Below the pieces are notes generated by a model. The model searched no databases and was not told the DNA's origin. It saw only the letters and a list, made by a program, of their open reading frames with translations. This document shows, one piece after another, positions 46,652-55,597 of a stretch of 64,000 nucleotides of DNA. Numbering within the stretch: position 1 is the first letter of the stretch; every line of letters begins with the position of its first letter. Source of the stretch: CAILUG01 sp903844415 (GTDB lineage: Bacteria > Pseudomonadota > Gammaproteobacteria > Pseudomonadales > Pseudohongiellaceae). A program made the position numbers and the translations under genes. The stretch is taken from the NCBI GenBank assembly GCA_947477655.1, contig CANJTS010000003.1, positions 248,001-312,000 on the forward strand, read 5' to 3'.

Positions 46652-47404
46652 ATGAAAATTCTGGTTGCTGTAAAACGTACGATCGATGCCTATGTAAAAG
46701 TACGTGTCAAAAGTGATAACACTGGCGTTGATCTAAGTAATGCCAAAATGGCGATGAATCCTTTCTGTGAAATTGCAGTTGAAGAGGCTGTTCGTTTGAA
46801 AGAAAAAGGTCTGGCCACTGAGATTGTCGCCGTCACTATTGGCAGTGACAAAGCTCAGGAACAACTTCGTGAAGCCATGGCCCTAGGTGCTGACCGTAGT
46901 ATTTATATTCAAACCAGTGATGAGCTAGAGCCAATCAATATCGCCAAACTGTTGGCAGCAGTTGTGCAAAAAGAACAACCTGCCTTGATATTGTTGGGGA
47001 AACAGGCCATCGATTCTGACAACAATCAGGTTGGCCAGATGCTGGCTGCCTTGTGTGATATGCCTCAGGCTACCTTCGCTTCAAAGGTAGTCTTAAGTAC
47101 AGATAAAGTGGTGGTTAGCAGGGAGGTTGATGGTGGTGAACAAATATTGAGTTTACAACTGCCTGCTGTTGTTACAACTGATTTACGCTTGAACGAACCT
47201 CGCTTTAAAAAATTGCCTGACATTATGAAAGCCAAAAAGAAAATAATTGAGGTATTTACGCCCGAACTACTTGGAGTTGTACTGAAATCACATATCACTA
47301 CTTTGTCAGTGGCTGATCCACCACCACGTAAGGCCGGTATAAAAGTACAAAATGTTGCAGAACTGGTGCATAAACTTAAAAACGAAGCCAAGGTGATTGC
47401 ATGA
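46652..47404 (+). CDS. etfB: Electron transfer flavoprotein beta subunit
   Basis: 250 residues. Begins MKILVAVKRTIDAYVKVRVK, with MAMNPFCEIAVEEAVRLKEKG and the AMP/nucleotide-binding loop GADRSIYI. The ETF signature near residue 125 (GQMLAALCDMPQAT) and the late conserved DLRLNEPRFKKLPDIMKAKK are present. Forms a heterodimer with the alpha subunit that carries FAD and AMP and gathers electrons from acyl-CoA and other flavin dehydrogenases. The stop overlaps the etfA ATG by 4 nt. Divergent from ETF-QO. Confidence 0.95.
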   Translation: MKILVAVKRTIDAYVKVRVKSDNTGVDLSNAKMAMNPFCEIAVEEAVRLKEKGLATEIVAVTIGSDKAQEQLREAMALGADRSIYIQTSDELEPINIAKLLAAVVQKEQPALILLGKQAIDSDNNQVGQMLAALCDMPQATFASKVVLSTDKVVVSREVDGGEQILSLQLPAVVTTDLRLNEPRFKKLPDIMKAKKKIIEVFTPELLGVVLKSHITTLSVADPPPRKAGIKVQNVAELVHKLKNEAKVIA

Positions 47405-48330
47405 AAGCCCTCGTTATAGCGGAACATGATAATCACATTTTGAAAGGGGCAACCCGTGCACTGGTGACTGCTGCTTTGCAAATTGCAGAGCACGTGGATG
47501 TGCTTGTGGCAGGTAATAAATGTTTAACTGTGGTTACTGCAGCATCCCAAATTGCTGGAGTAAGTAATGTGCTAGTTGCCGATCACGGAAACCTGCAATA
47601 CCCTACTAGTGAAACTCTTGCCGCTTTAGTGTTGGGCATTGCTGCCGATTACATCGGGATACTTGCTGCTGCCACAACAACCGGAAAAAACTTTCTGCCA
47701 CGCGTGGCTGCTCGGCTTGATGTGGCGCAAATTTCCGAAATCACTGCAGTAATAACTTCGGATACTTTTGTGCGTCCCATATATGCTGGCAACGCTTTGG
47801 CAACTGTAAAATCTACAGATTCCATCAAGGTAATGACAGTAAGAACTTCAGCTTTTATTGAAACCCCTACAGGTAATACTGTCGCTGAAATAAAAAATTT
47901 GGCTGCAGTTGAATCATCAATTCATTCAACGTTTATCAGCGAAACTATGAGCGAAAGTTTGCGTCCAGAACTAACTGCAGCAAGGATTGTTATTTCTGGA
48001 GGACGAGGCCTTGGCAGTGCCGAAAATTTTCATTTACTAGATAAAGTAGCAGATAAACTTGGAGCAGCAATTGGAGCCTCTCGTGCCGCAGTTGACAGTG
48101 GTTACGCCGCCAACGACATGCAGGTTGGACAAACAGGTAAAGTAGTTGCACCGGATTTATATATAGCCGTGGCTATTTCGGGTGCTATTCAACATCTAGC
48201 TGGTATGAAAGAAAGCAAAGTCATTGTCGCCATCAATAAGGATGCCGAAGCACCAATTTTTCAAGTTGCTGACTATGGGTTGGTGGCTGATTTGTTCATA
48301 GCACTGCCTGAATTGGAAGCATTGCTATAA
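47401..48330 (+). CDS. etfA: Electron transfer flavoprotein alpha subunit
   Basis: 309 residues. N-terminal domain starts MKALVIAEHDNHILKGATRA. The FAD-binding C-terminal half has ISGGRGLGSAENFHLLDKVA, GASRAAVDSGYAANDMQVGQTG, LYIAVAISGAIQHLAGMKES and INKDAEAPIFQVADYGLVAD, the full ETF-alpha signature. ATGA overlap with etfB shows coupled translation, fitting their 1:1 complex. Electrons go to the ETF-QO encoded on the other strand next door. Confidence 0.96.
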   Translation: MKALVIAEHDNHILKGATRALVTAALQIAEHVDVLVAGNKCLTVVTAASQIAGVSNVLVADHGNLQYPTSETLAALVLGIAADYIGILAAATTTGKNFLPRVAARLDVAQISEITAVITSDTFVRPIYAGNALATVKSTDSIKVMTVRTSAFIETPTGNTVAEIKNLAAVESSIHSTFISETMSESLRPELTAARIVISGGRGLGSAENFHLLDKVADKLGAAIGASRAAVDSGYAANDMQVGQTGKVVAPDLYIAVAISGAIQHLAGMKESKVIVAINKDAEAPIFQVADYGLVADLFIALPELEALL

Positions 48331-48394
48331 ATTTACGCAAAAATAAATTTATGATCTGTAATTTTTAAAACTCAACTAAGCTCGGGAGCTGCTA

Positions 48395-48982
48395 ATGAAA
48401 ATACCAATGCACAAAATATTTACTTTTCCATTGCTTTTGTTATTGAGCGCTAGCAGTCAGGCTCAATGGATTTTGGACAGTGGAGCATCGTCATTTTTCT
48501 TTGTTACCAACAAAGCTGCAGCTGTTAGTGAGGTAAACAGTTTTACTGGAGTAAGTGGCAGTATCACAGAAGCTGGGTCCGCAACTCTGGTGCTTGATCT
48601 TTCAACTGTGGATACAGCAGTGGAGATTCGTAACCAACGTTTAACCGAGATGCTGTTTCAAGTTGGAAATTTTCCCATGGCGACAGTAACCCTTATTGTT
48701 GATACAGCAGCATTGGAAAGTATGCCTGCTGGGCTTACTGCAACAGGGAGTTACACCGCAAGTGTTGATTTGCACGGAATCAAACAGGATGTTGTTGCAG
48801 ATATGCAGATCGTTAAACTGGATGCAGAAACTCTGCAAGTACAGTTAGCTCGCCCACTAATTGTAAATGCTGCTAGTTTTGGCTTGGCGGAAGGAGTTGA
48901 AGCATTACGAGCGGTTGCCTCGTTACCCTCAATAACGCCAAACGTTGTTGTTGATTTCACTCTTGTGTATCACAAAGAGTAA
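48395..48982 (+). CDS. Exported YceI-family protein
   Basis: 195 residues. Signal peptide FPLLLLLSASSQAQ (cleavage near residue 22-24), then the lipocalin-like YceI barrel: WILDSGASSFFFVTNKAA, FTGVSGSITEAGSATLVLDL, a STVDTAVEIRNQRLTEMLFQ region and a DLHGIKQDVVADMQIVKLD block. YceI proteins are periplasmic and bind isoprenoid-like lipids in the known structures. It follows etfA by 64 bp but has its own ribosome-binding site (GGGAG) and may be separate. Ligand not known here. Confidence 0.8.
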   Translation: MKIPMHKIFTFPLLLLLSASSQAQWILDSGASSFFFVTNKAAAVSEVNSFTGVSGSITEAGSATLVLDLSTVDTAVEIRNQRLTEMLFQVGNFPMATVTLIVDTAALESMPAGLTATGSYTASVDLHGIKQDVVADMQIVKLDAETLQVQLARPLIVNAASFGLAEGVEALRAVASLPSITPNVVVDFTLVYHKE

Positions 48983-48987
48983 ACAGT

Positions 48988-49013
48988 TAAGGGCGGTTTG
49001 TGAGCCGCCCTTA
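48988..49013. terminator. Hairpin between YceI gene and rne
   Basis: TAAGGGCGG / CCGCCCTTA, perfect 9-bp G/C-rich stem with an 8-nt loop, six bases after the YceI stop and 75 bp beyond the rne stop on the opposite strand. Without a T-run, it is a likely shared terminator or 3'-end stabiliser. Confidence 0.6.
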
Positions 49014-49087
49014 CCACTTCGAACTTACTTCGCTTTAGCTTATTTTTTAGCTTCGCTATAAGTAAAGTTTATTGAGTTCCTACAACT

Positions 49088-51778
49088 TTAACGATTACGT
49101 GGATCGTTAGGTGCCCGCCGTTTTTCCCGCACCATCGGCACAGCTTCAACAATTGGCGTAACTGCTGTCTTAACCACTTCAACTACTTCGTTGGTACTAG
49201 TAGGTTTTATAATCGCAACATTTACATTTTCTATAACTTGGACTTCAGTTGTGACTGCTATTTTTTCATCAGTTTGTGGCGCTTTTGCTGCAACCTGATC
49301 AGAACTTTGGAAACTTTGGTTACCATCAATTTCTACCACCGTACTAACGACTGTACTAGGCAATATAAATTCTTCACTTTGCGGTTTTATGGTTGCTGTG
49401 GATAGATAAACAGCATCATCACTACTGACATTTGCAACAGAGAATTCAGGCAAAGTAAGCTCAACCGTTACTGTTTCGACAGATTGCTCTAGCGCAAGAT
49501 TGTTATGCATGAATTCCGTAACCACAACTTCTGTGCCTAATGCTGCTGCCATTGGCGCTATGAAATTGTCGCTAAGATCTTTGGTGCCAGACTCTGGTCG
49601 GGTTGCCATTGGATCTACACTAATTTCTTCCGTTGGTCTTTGAATGCTAGTTTGCAGATCATCACGATTTCCACGCTGTCTTTGGCGAGGTGGACGACCA
49701 CGTTTGCCTGCAGGCCGTTTGCTTCCTCCTACTTGATCAGAGACTGTGTTTTCAGTCATTAATTCCGGAAGCTCCTGCGAAATTTCGGTATTACCGAGAG
49801 TCGCATTTACAAGGCCAGGTTGTTGCTCACGATTGCGATTTTTGCCGCCACGACGGCGTCGCGCACCATCTCTGCGTTGACTATTATCCTCTTCAGTTGC
49901 GATGGCAGTAGATTTAACTACGGCTTCAGCAGCAACAGGTGGTCGGTTTTTATCATTACGCTCCGGTCGATCGGATCGATCTCCTCGTTCTGGCCGGTCT
50001 GTGCGGTCAGGACGTTTTCTGCCATGCCGATCTTGGCGATTGGAAGTTCGTGTGGTGGTCGTTGTAGATGTTGCCTTGCTTACATTAGCTTCTGTTTCGG
50101 ATCCAGAAAAAATAGCCAGAATACTGCCCCAAAACCCTGATTTTTTAACTGCGGCAGGTGCTGCTACCAGACTCTTCATAGGCGCAGGTGTGGCTTGTAG
50201 GCGTGTTGTTTGTACTGCTGGCACATCGGCTACTACAGGTGGTCTTGGTTGTTGAGCTTCAGTAACTAATTCTTCATCTATATTGATTTCATAACTACGT
50301 TCACTAGAGTCAGTGCTGATATTTTGAATATCAAAATGTGGCGTTTCTAGGTGGACACTGGGAATAATCATGACACGTTTATGACTTTGAACTTCGATCG
50401 CTGTTATGTCTTCCCGTTTTTCGTTGAGCAGATAAGTACCAACACTTATAGGCACAATTACACGAATTTCCTTCGTATTGTTTTTGTTGGCCTCTTCCTG
50501 CAAGAGTCGCAAAATCGATAGCGACAGAGATTCAATATCGCGAATACTTCCTTGACCGCTGCAACGCGGGCAAACCGTAGCACTGGTTTCTCCTAGTGAT
50601 GGCCGCAAGCGTTGACGCGACATTTCAAGTAAACCAAAACGTGAAATTTTGCCAACCTGAACTCTAGCGCGATCGATTTCCAGCGCATCCTTGACCCGGT
50701 TTTCAACATCACGCTGATTTTTCTGTGACATCATGTCAATGAAATCGATTACCACGAGTCCACCCATATCACGTAAACGCAACTGCCGGGCTATTTCATC
50801 TGCTGCTTCAAGATTTGTGACCAACGCAGTCTCTTCAATATCAGATCCCTTGGTCGCCCTAGAAGAGTTAATATCGATTGAAATGAGTGCTTCAGTGGGG
50901 TCAATTACGATAGAACCACCGGAAGGTAATTTTACTTCACGCTGAAAAGCAGTTTCTATCTGGGTTTCGATTTGGAAGTTGGTAAACAGTGGCACCGATC
51001 CGGTGTGTAACTTGATACGGCTTTCAAATTGCGGCATTACTTGTCTAACGAAGGAGATAGCGTCATCGTAAGTGGCCTGGGTATCCAGAATAACTTCGCC
51101 GATGTCTTGGCGTAAATAATCACGAATGGCACGCAAGATAACGTTGCTTTCTTGAAACAGAAGACAAGGAGCGGCTAGTTCGGAGCTGGCTTTGGTTATC
51201 GCGGTCCAAACCTGAATAAGGTAATTAAGATCCCATTGCAGTTCTTCTGCGGCTCGACCGACACCGGCAGTCCGAATGATAATACCCATTCCATCCGGTA
51301 TTTGCAGTGAGTCCATTGCTTCGCGTAATTCAGTACGTTCTTCCCCCTCAATCCGGCGGCTTATACCCCCTGCACGTGGGCTGTTGGGCATTAGTACTAA
51401 GTAGCGGCCAGCCATACTGATCAAGGTGGTCAGAGCCGCACCTTTATTACCGCGTTCTTCTTTTTCGACTTGAACGATGACCTCTGTACCTTCCGCTATT
51501 ACATCGCGAATGTTGACGCGGCCATGTTCGGAAACATTTTTCCTGAAATATTCACGTGCGATTTCTTTGAGTGGCAGAAAGCCGTGGCGATCAGCACCAT
51601 AATTGACAAAAGCTGCTTCGAGGCTTGGCTCGACGCGTGTAATTTTGCCTTTATAGATGTTGGATTTTTTCTGGATGCGATTGCGATTTTCGATATCAAG
51701 ATCGAACAGGCGCTGTCCATCAACTAGAGCTACGCGCAACTCTTCTTTTTGAGTTGCATTTACTAGCATTCTTTTCAT
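49088..51778 (-). CDS. rne: Ribonuclease E
   Basis: Endoribonuclease that starts mRNA decay and matures rRNA and tRNA; 896 residues. N-terminal catalytic half: S1 domain (KSNIYKGKITRVEPSLEAAFVNYG, about 38-62 split in two motifs), 5'-sensor and RNase H-like region, DNase I-like site with its two Asp in SIDINSSRAT and VVIDFIDMMSQ (about 305 and 350), and the zinc-link CPRCSGQGSIRD (about 407) that holds the tetramer. The C-terminal half (from about 520) is low in order, with an Arg/Asp-rich RNA-binding stretch (RQDRHGRKRPDRTDRPERGD, about 580-600) and an RRRGGKNRNRE segment, and ends REKRRAPNDPRNR, which is expected to bind degradosome partners. It has a very long leader, as in E. coli, where it is used for self-control. 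Confidence 0.95.
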   Translation of the reverse strand: MKRMLVNATQKEELRVALVDGQRLFDLDIENRNRIQKKSNIYKGKITRVEPSLEAAFVNYGADRHGFLPLKEIAREYFRKNVSEHGRVNIRDVIAEGTEVIVQVEKEERGNKGAALTTLISMAGRYLVLMPNSPRAGGISRRIEGEERTELREAMDSLQIPDGMGIIIRTAGVGRAAEELQWDLNYLIQVWTAITKASSELAAPCLLFQESNVILRAIRDYLRQDIGEVILDTQATYDDAISFVRQVMPQFESRIKLHTGSVPLFTNFQIETQIETAFQREVKLPSGGSIVIDPTEALISIDINSSRATKGSDIEETALVTNLEAADEIARQLRLRDMGGLVVIDFIDMMSQKNQRDVENRVKDALEIDRARVQVGKISRFGLLEMSRQRLRPSLGETSATVCPRCSGQGSIRDIESLSLSILRLLQEEANKNNTKEIRVIVPISVGTYLLNEKREDITAIEVQSHKRVMIIPSVHLETPHFDIQNISTDSSERSYEINIDEELVTEAQQPRPPVVADVPAVQTTRLQATPAPMKSLVAAPAAVKKSGFWGSILAIFSGSETEANVSKATSTTTTTRTSNRQDRHGRKRPDRTDRPERGDRSDRPERNDKNRPPVAAEAVVKSTAIATEEDNSQRRDGARRRRGGKNRNREQQPGLVNATLGNTEISQELPELMTENTVSDQVGGSKRPAGKRGRPPRQRQRGNRDDLQTSIQRPTEEISVDPMATRPESGTKDLSDNFIAPMAAALGTEVVVTEFMHNNLALEQSVETVTVELTLPEFSVANVSSDDAVYLSTATIKPQSEEFILPSTVVSTVVEIDGNQSFQSSDQVAAKAPQTDEKIAVTTEVQVIENVNVAIIKPTSTNEVVEVVKTAVTPIVEAVPMVREKRRAPNDPRNR

Positions 51779-52679
51779 GGTTACTTTTTTCCCTTAGTTA
51801 AACTGGGCTAAAGAAGCAACTAGAAAAATAGAATTTATGTGAAGATATAGACCTAACTTCTTGATTTAGAGCTATTTTATCAAACTAAAACGAGCAGAAT
51901 TTATTTTGACTGCATGTTGGTTGCGCATATCCACTTTGACTTGTACCTTCCTCAAGAACGTAGGTGAGGAGGTTACTGTTACCGTAAAATTATGCCGGAA
52001 ACTGTCGTTTGCTCTATGGCGCTAGCTTATTGCCTTCTAGTCTTTTGCTCGTTCCAAAAATCAGGCAAGAACACCTGATTTTCATAAATTTTTTTCTGGT
52101 TGCCCGGCTTTACCCGGGTTTAGTTTCTGTCATCTTAGTGCCTGCGTAAAGGCAGTAAATGCCTGTGCCGGCTGCATCTGACTGTCTGCTTCTGAACGGT
52201 TGCCCTTGGGCTTAAACTCAGTCCGGTACGATGTACCGGTGCAGGAGGAGTTGAATGCGTAGTTACGGATGACCTTGTTTTAATACTGGTAATTATGTAA
52301 ATGGTTAATCTTGTATGTTCGGACTATTACTGCGGTTCTATTTTTTTAATCTGGACTTGATGTGGTTGTCTTGTATAGAGCTGCTACCACACTGGTCAAA
52401 CTAAAAGTCGCCAAGCTAATAAGTGTCTGTGTTGTTCAGCGATTGACTTAATTTACTGCATAAAAATATATAGCTGTTTATTTGTCCTGTTCAGGCTTCT
52501 AGAGCCATAACAGGTAGGCCAATATAACAGCAAACTCACGCTGTTTCAATTATTTAACCCAGTTTGTTAATACGAATTAGGTAGTTATGAATAATCCCTA
52601 CTACTCTTTTTTGTCGGGAATGTGCTCAACACTTGATATACTTCACTATGTATTCATTTTTCCTTATTTAGTTGCCCGC
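51779..52679. other. Large non-coding region between rne and rluC
   Basis: About 800-900 bp without a clear gene. The left part (51779 to about 52260) is probably the rne leader on the minus strand. It holds stems AAATCAGG/CCTGATTT (52058-52084 area), CCCGG/CCGGG (52102-52117 area) and CCGGTAC/GTACCGG (52223-52229, 52233-52239). In E. coli, rne leader stems mediate autoregulation by RNase E; the same here is inference. On the plus strand a strong ribosome-binding site AGGAGGAG (52243-52250) is followed by ATG CGT AGT TAC GGA TGA (52255-52272), a possible five-residue leader peptide. The right part holds the rluC promoter. I could not match tmRNA, RNase P RNA or 6S RNA here. Confidence 0.5.
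52443..52472 (+). promoter_or_regulatory. Candidate promoter of rluC
   Basis: TTGACT (52443-52448), 18-bp spacer, TATATA (52467-52472). Good sigma-70-like match, 115 bp before the first possible start and 208 bp before the preferred ATG at 52680. Confidence 0.55.
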
Positions 52680-53654
52680 ATGACCGCGTCCGAATTATCA
52701 GCGAATCAATCCTCCAAAAGTTCAATTCTGAAGCTTGAAGTCAGCGAACATCAAGATCAACAGCGCCTGGACAATTTTTTGATCAATTTTCTTAAAGGGG
52801 TTCCTAAAACTCTGATTTATAGGATTATTCGCAAAGGTGAGGTGAGGGTTAATGGCAAACGCGCTAAACCCGAACACAAGCTACAGGTGCAAGATATTAT
52901 CAGGGTCCCGCCGCTACGCGTGCCAACTCCTGAGGATAAAGGCAAACCCGGCGAACAATTGCAGAACTTGTTACAAGAGTCGGTTTTATTCGAAGACGAT
53001 CAAATCTTGGTGGTAAATAAGCTGTCGGGTCTTCCAGTGCATGGTGGAACCGGCGTAAAACTTGGATTGATAGAAGCCTTGCGTGCCATCCGTCCAGATT
53101 TGCCAGCACTGGAGTTGGTGCACAGGCTGGACAAAGGTACGTCAGGTTGTATCGTGCTGGCCAAATCGGGCAAAGCTAGAAAAGGACTGACTGAAGCATT
53201 CAGAGCACGCGAAGTAGTCAAAATTTATCACGCGCTGGTAGTAGGCAAATGGCCCAAACAAGTCACTATGGTGGATGCCAATTTAAACCGTCAAGCAGAA
53301 CGGGGTGGAGAGCGCAGGGTGGAAATCAGCGCAGAGGGTAAAGAAGCTCGTACCCAATTTAAAATAATAAAACAATTTGCAAATGCCACCCTCGTAGAAG
53401 CACAGCCTGTTACCGGCCGAACCCATCAAATTAGGGTCCATGCTGCTTGGGTTGGTTGCCCATTGGTTGGAGATGATAAATACAATACAACCAGCTCCAA
53501 TACCGTGTTTGCAAGAGTCGGAATCAAACGGCTGTGTTTACATGCCGCTGAAGTACGTTTCCCGCATCCACAAACCGGGCGGCAGCAAATCGTTACAGCC
53601 GCCTACGATACGGCATTTACCCAGGCCTTGAGTTTGTTGGCAGTAAAGGGTTAA
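52680..53654 (+). CDS. rluC: 23S rRNA pseudouridine synthase RluC
   Basis: Modifies uridines 955, 2504 and 2580 (E. coli numbering) in 23S rRNA. 324 residues from the ATG at 52680; the frame extends to an ATG at 52587, but the extra 31 residues (hydrophobic, FIFPYLVAR) do not match the family. S4-like RNA-binding domain: QRLDNFLINFLKGVPKTLIY, RKGEVRVNGKRAKPEHKL (about 25-70). Catalytic Asp in VHRLDKGTSGCIVLAKSGK. PVTGRTHQIRVHAAWVGCPL is the third family block. The rne-rluC divergent pair is a common gammaproteobacterial arrangement. Its 3' end overlaps the convergent maf gene by 38 bp. Confidence 0.93.
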   Translation: MTASELSANQSSKSSILKLEVSEHQDQQRLDNFLINFLKGVPKTLIYRIIRKGEVRVNGKRAKPEHKLQVQDIIRVPPLRVPTPEDKGKPGEQLQNLLQESVLFEDDQILVVNKLSGLPVHGGTGVKLGLIEALRAIRPDLPALELVHRLDKGTSGCIVLAKSGKARKGLTEAFRAREVVKIYHALVVGKWPKQVTMVDANLNRQAERGGERRVEISAEGKEARTQFKIIKQFANATLVEAQPVTGRTHQIRVHAAWVGCPLVGDDKYNTTSSNTVFARVGIKRLCLHAAEVRFPHPQTGRQQIVTAAYDTAFTQALSLLAVKG

Positions 53655-54216
53655 GACCAGAAGCTCGCAACAAATTGCAGAGGCTTATCAGAGGCAAACC
53701 TATCAGGCTGTGAAAATCGCTGCCAGACATACTAAGAAATAGGCTGATTCCAAGCCCTTCAGCCTTGAAACTGCCAGCGCAGTCATAGGGTTGTTCGATG
53801 TTCAGATAACTTTCAATTTCTGCGTCCGCAAGATTGCGAAACGTGACTGAATATTTGTCGATACTTTGTAGCCAGGTACCAGTGGTAGAGTTGAGTAGGA
53901 CCAAGGCAGTATAAAAATCAACCTGTTGGCCACTGCAATGGCGAAGTTGCGTTTTGGCCGTCTCAAAATTTCCGGGCTTACCCATAATGGTGTTTTCGCA
54001 CATACAGGTTTGATCAGACCCGATGATCAAAGCATTAGGATAAAATGAGCTTAAAGCTTGGGCTTTTGACAGTGCTAATCGGTTTGCCATGGTCTCTATG
54101 TTTTCTCCTGCCAAATGCGTTTCAACTATATTGGGATTTGCACAAGAGAAGGGCAGGCCAAGACGTTCCAATAAATTTCGTCGATAAGGCGAGGAAGAGG
54201 CTAATACAAGTTGCAT
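53617..54216 (-). CDS. maf: Maf-like nucleoside triphosphate pyrophosphatase (YceF type)
   Basis: 199 residues. Maf/Ham1-fold enzyme that hydrolyses modified nucleotides; YceF-type members prefer 7-methyl-GTP. LVLASSSPYRRNLLERLGLPF (phosphate-binding S-S-P-x-R) at the N-terminus, ALIIGSDQTCMCENTIMGKP with the catalytic Asp, YDCAGSFKAEGLGISLF with the base-recognition Lys/Glu and GSDFHSLIGLPL follow. In many genomes this gene stands in line with rluC and yceD-rpmF; here it is turned round, convergent with rluC and overlapping its last 12 codons. About 170 bp separate it from nlpD, divergent. Confidence 0.93.
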   Translation of the reverse strand: MQLVLASSSPYRRNLLERLGLPFSCANPNIVETHLAGENIETMANRLALSKAQALSSFYPNALIIGSDQTCMCENTIMGKPGNFETAKTQLRHCSGQQVDFYTALVLLNSTTGTWLQSIDKYSVTFRNLADAEIESYLNIEQPYDCAGSFKAEGLGISLFLSMSGSDFHSLIGLPLISLCNLLRASGLNPLLPTNSRPG

Positions 54217-54388
54217 ATTTTTAGTTCAGATTCGGGTCAAATTTTACAGCGACTTTACCGTAAAGAGGATTGCGTAGTGCGATAACATAAGCCGTAAGTT
54301 GTAGGTAAATTATCATACCCTTTGCCATTGCCAGAAGCTTGCTTTAACCTCCCCCTGAGTTTTTGTGATCTCCAACTAAGAATAAATC

Positions 54389-55366
54389 ATGCGTACTATT
54401 TATCTGCTGTATTTCTTGTCAACATTATTGCTGATTTCTTGCAGCAGTCGCTATCAGGCACCTATTGACGACCTAGATGAAACCCCAAGGTTTGTTGATA
54501 GTGGCAGAACTCATCTGGTCAATGGTGGTGAGACGCTGTATGTAATTGCCTGGATGTATGATCTTGATTTTGCAGCACTTGCCCGTGCCAATAACCTGCG
54601 AGAACCTTATTTAGTTACACCCGGACAAATCCTTAATGTGGATTTGCGCGATCAACCTGCAATTCGTATTACGACTGCACCTGTTGCGGTCACGACTACG
54701 GCAGTACAAACCTCCAGAGCGATTCAGCGCACACCTTTACCATCTGGCGCGATAACGGCCAGACGGGAATTGCCTGCAGCAGGCTCACAAGCAACTGGTA
54801 CTCCAAGAGCCACTGTACCAGCGGATGACAATATTTCTGATAACCGCGAAATCAGCGTTCAACCTGCACATCAATCTCCAACACTTCCGACAACTCCTGC
54901 TGCATCCAGTTCGACTTCGACCAACAATACCGTCATAGCCATAGTGCCACCTGCCGTGACGACACTGCCTGAATCGACAATCACAGATAACCACGAAGTG
55001 AACTGGAACTGGCCCTTTAAAGGCAACATCATCGGTCGTTTTTCGGCAAGTGGTGTTGAGAATAAAGGATTGGATATGGCGGGTAACAAGGGTGATCCAG
55101 TATTGGCCGCTGCTCCTGGGGAAGTGGTTTATTCAGGCAGTGGTCTGCTGCGTTACGGTGATCTCATAATCATCAAACACAATGATCATTTTTTAAGTGC
55201 TTATGCTCACAACAGTGTGCTTAATGTAAAGGAAGGAGACAAGGTCTCTCTCGGTCAAAAGATTGCTGAGCTAGGCTCTAGTGGCATCGATCACAACATG
55301 CTGCATTTTGAAATTCGACTCGATGGTAAACCAGTCGATCCACTTCAATATTTACCCGTTCGATAA
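54389..55366 (+). CDS. nlpD: NlpD-like lipoprotein with LysM and degenerate LytM domain
   Basis: 325 residues. Lipoprotein signal with lipobox LLISC (Cys at about 18). LysM peptidoglycan-binding domain HLVNGGETLYVIAWMYDLDF (about 43-90), a long Thr/Ala/Pro-rich linker (about 95-210), and a C-terminal M23/LytM fold. The catalytic zinc ligands are lost: the H-x3-D motif reads KGLDMAG and the H-x-H motif reads MLHFEI, as in E. coli NlpD. It should therefore not cut peptidoglycan but activate an amidase (AmiC) in daughter-cell separation. nlpD-rpoS is a conserved pair and rpoS is usually transcribed from inside nlpD. pcm and surE, frequent upstream partners, are absent. Confidence 0.93.
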   Translation: MRTIYLLYFLSTLLLISCSSRYQAPIDDLDETPRFVDSGRTHLVNGGETLYVIAWMYDLDFAALARANNLREPYLVTPGQILNVDLRDQPAIRITTAPVAVTTTAVQTSRAIQRTPLPSGAITARRELPAAGSQATGTPRATVPADDNISDNREISVQPAHQSPTLPTTPAASSSTSTNNTVIAIVPPAVTTLPESTITDNHEVNWNWPFKGNIIGRFSASGVENKGLDMAGNKGDPVLAAAPGEVVYSGSGLLRYGDLIIIKHNDHFLSAYAHNSVLNVKEGDKVSLGQKIAELGSSGIDHNMLHFEIRLDGKPVDPLQYLPVR

Positions 55367-55597
55367 GTTTTTTTATTTAGTTATTAATAAGCAGTAATAT
55401 TTCTTAACTTCGTACTATACTCACCTAGCACTTTAGTAATATGTGCAAGATGCGAAATAATTTTGGTTTGGCGACGATTAACTAACTTTTGTCTGGCCTG
55501 AAATATTAACAATAAAAGTTTTGCTGTTGCCGAACAATTACCAGGAAGTAAATTATTCAATACTAATAATAAAAATTACAGCGAACAGGAATTCTTT

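Noticed and set aside
52021..52280. tmRNA, RNase P RNA or 6S RNA in the rne-rluC region
   Set aside because: None of the conserved core sequences of these RNAs was found on either strand; the stems are better read as the rne leader.
52587..52679. Upstream start of rluC at 52587
   Set aside because: The added residues are hydrophobic and unlike RluC; the ATG at 52680 gives the usual length.
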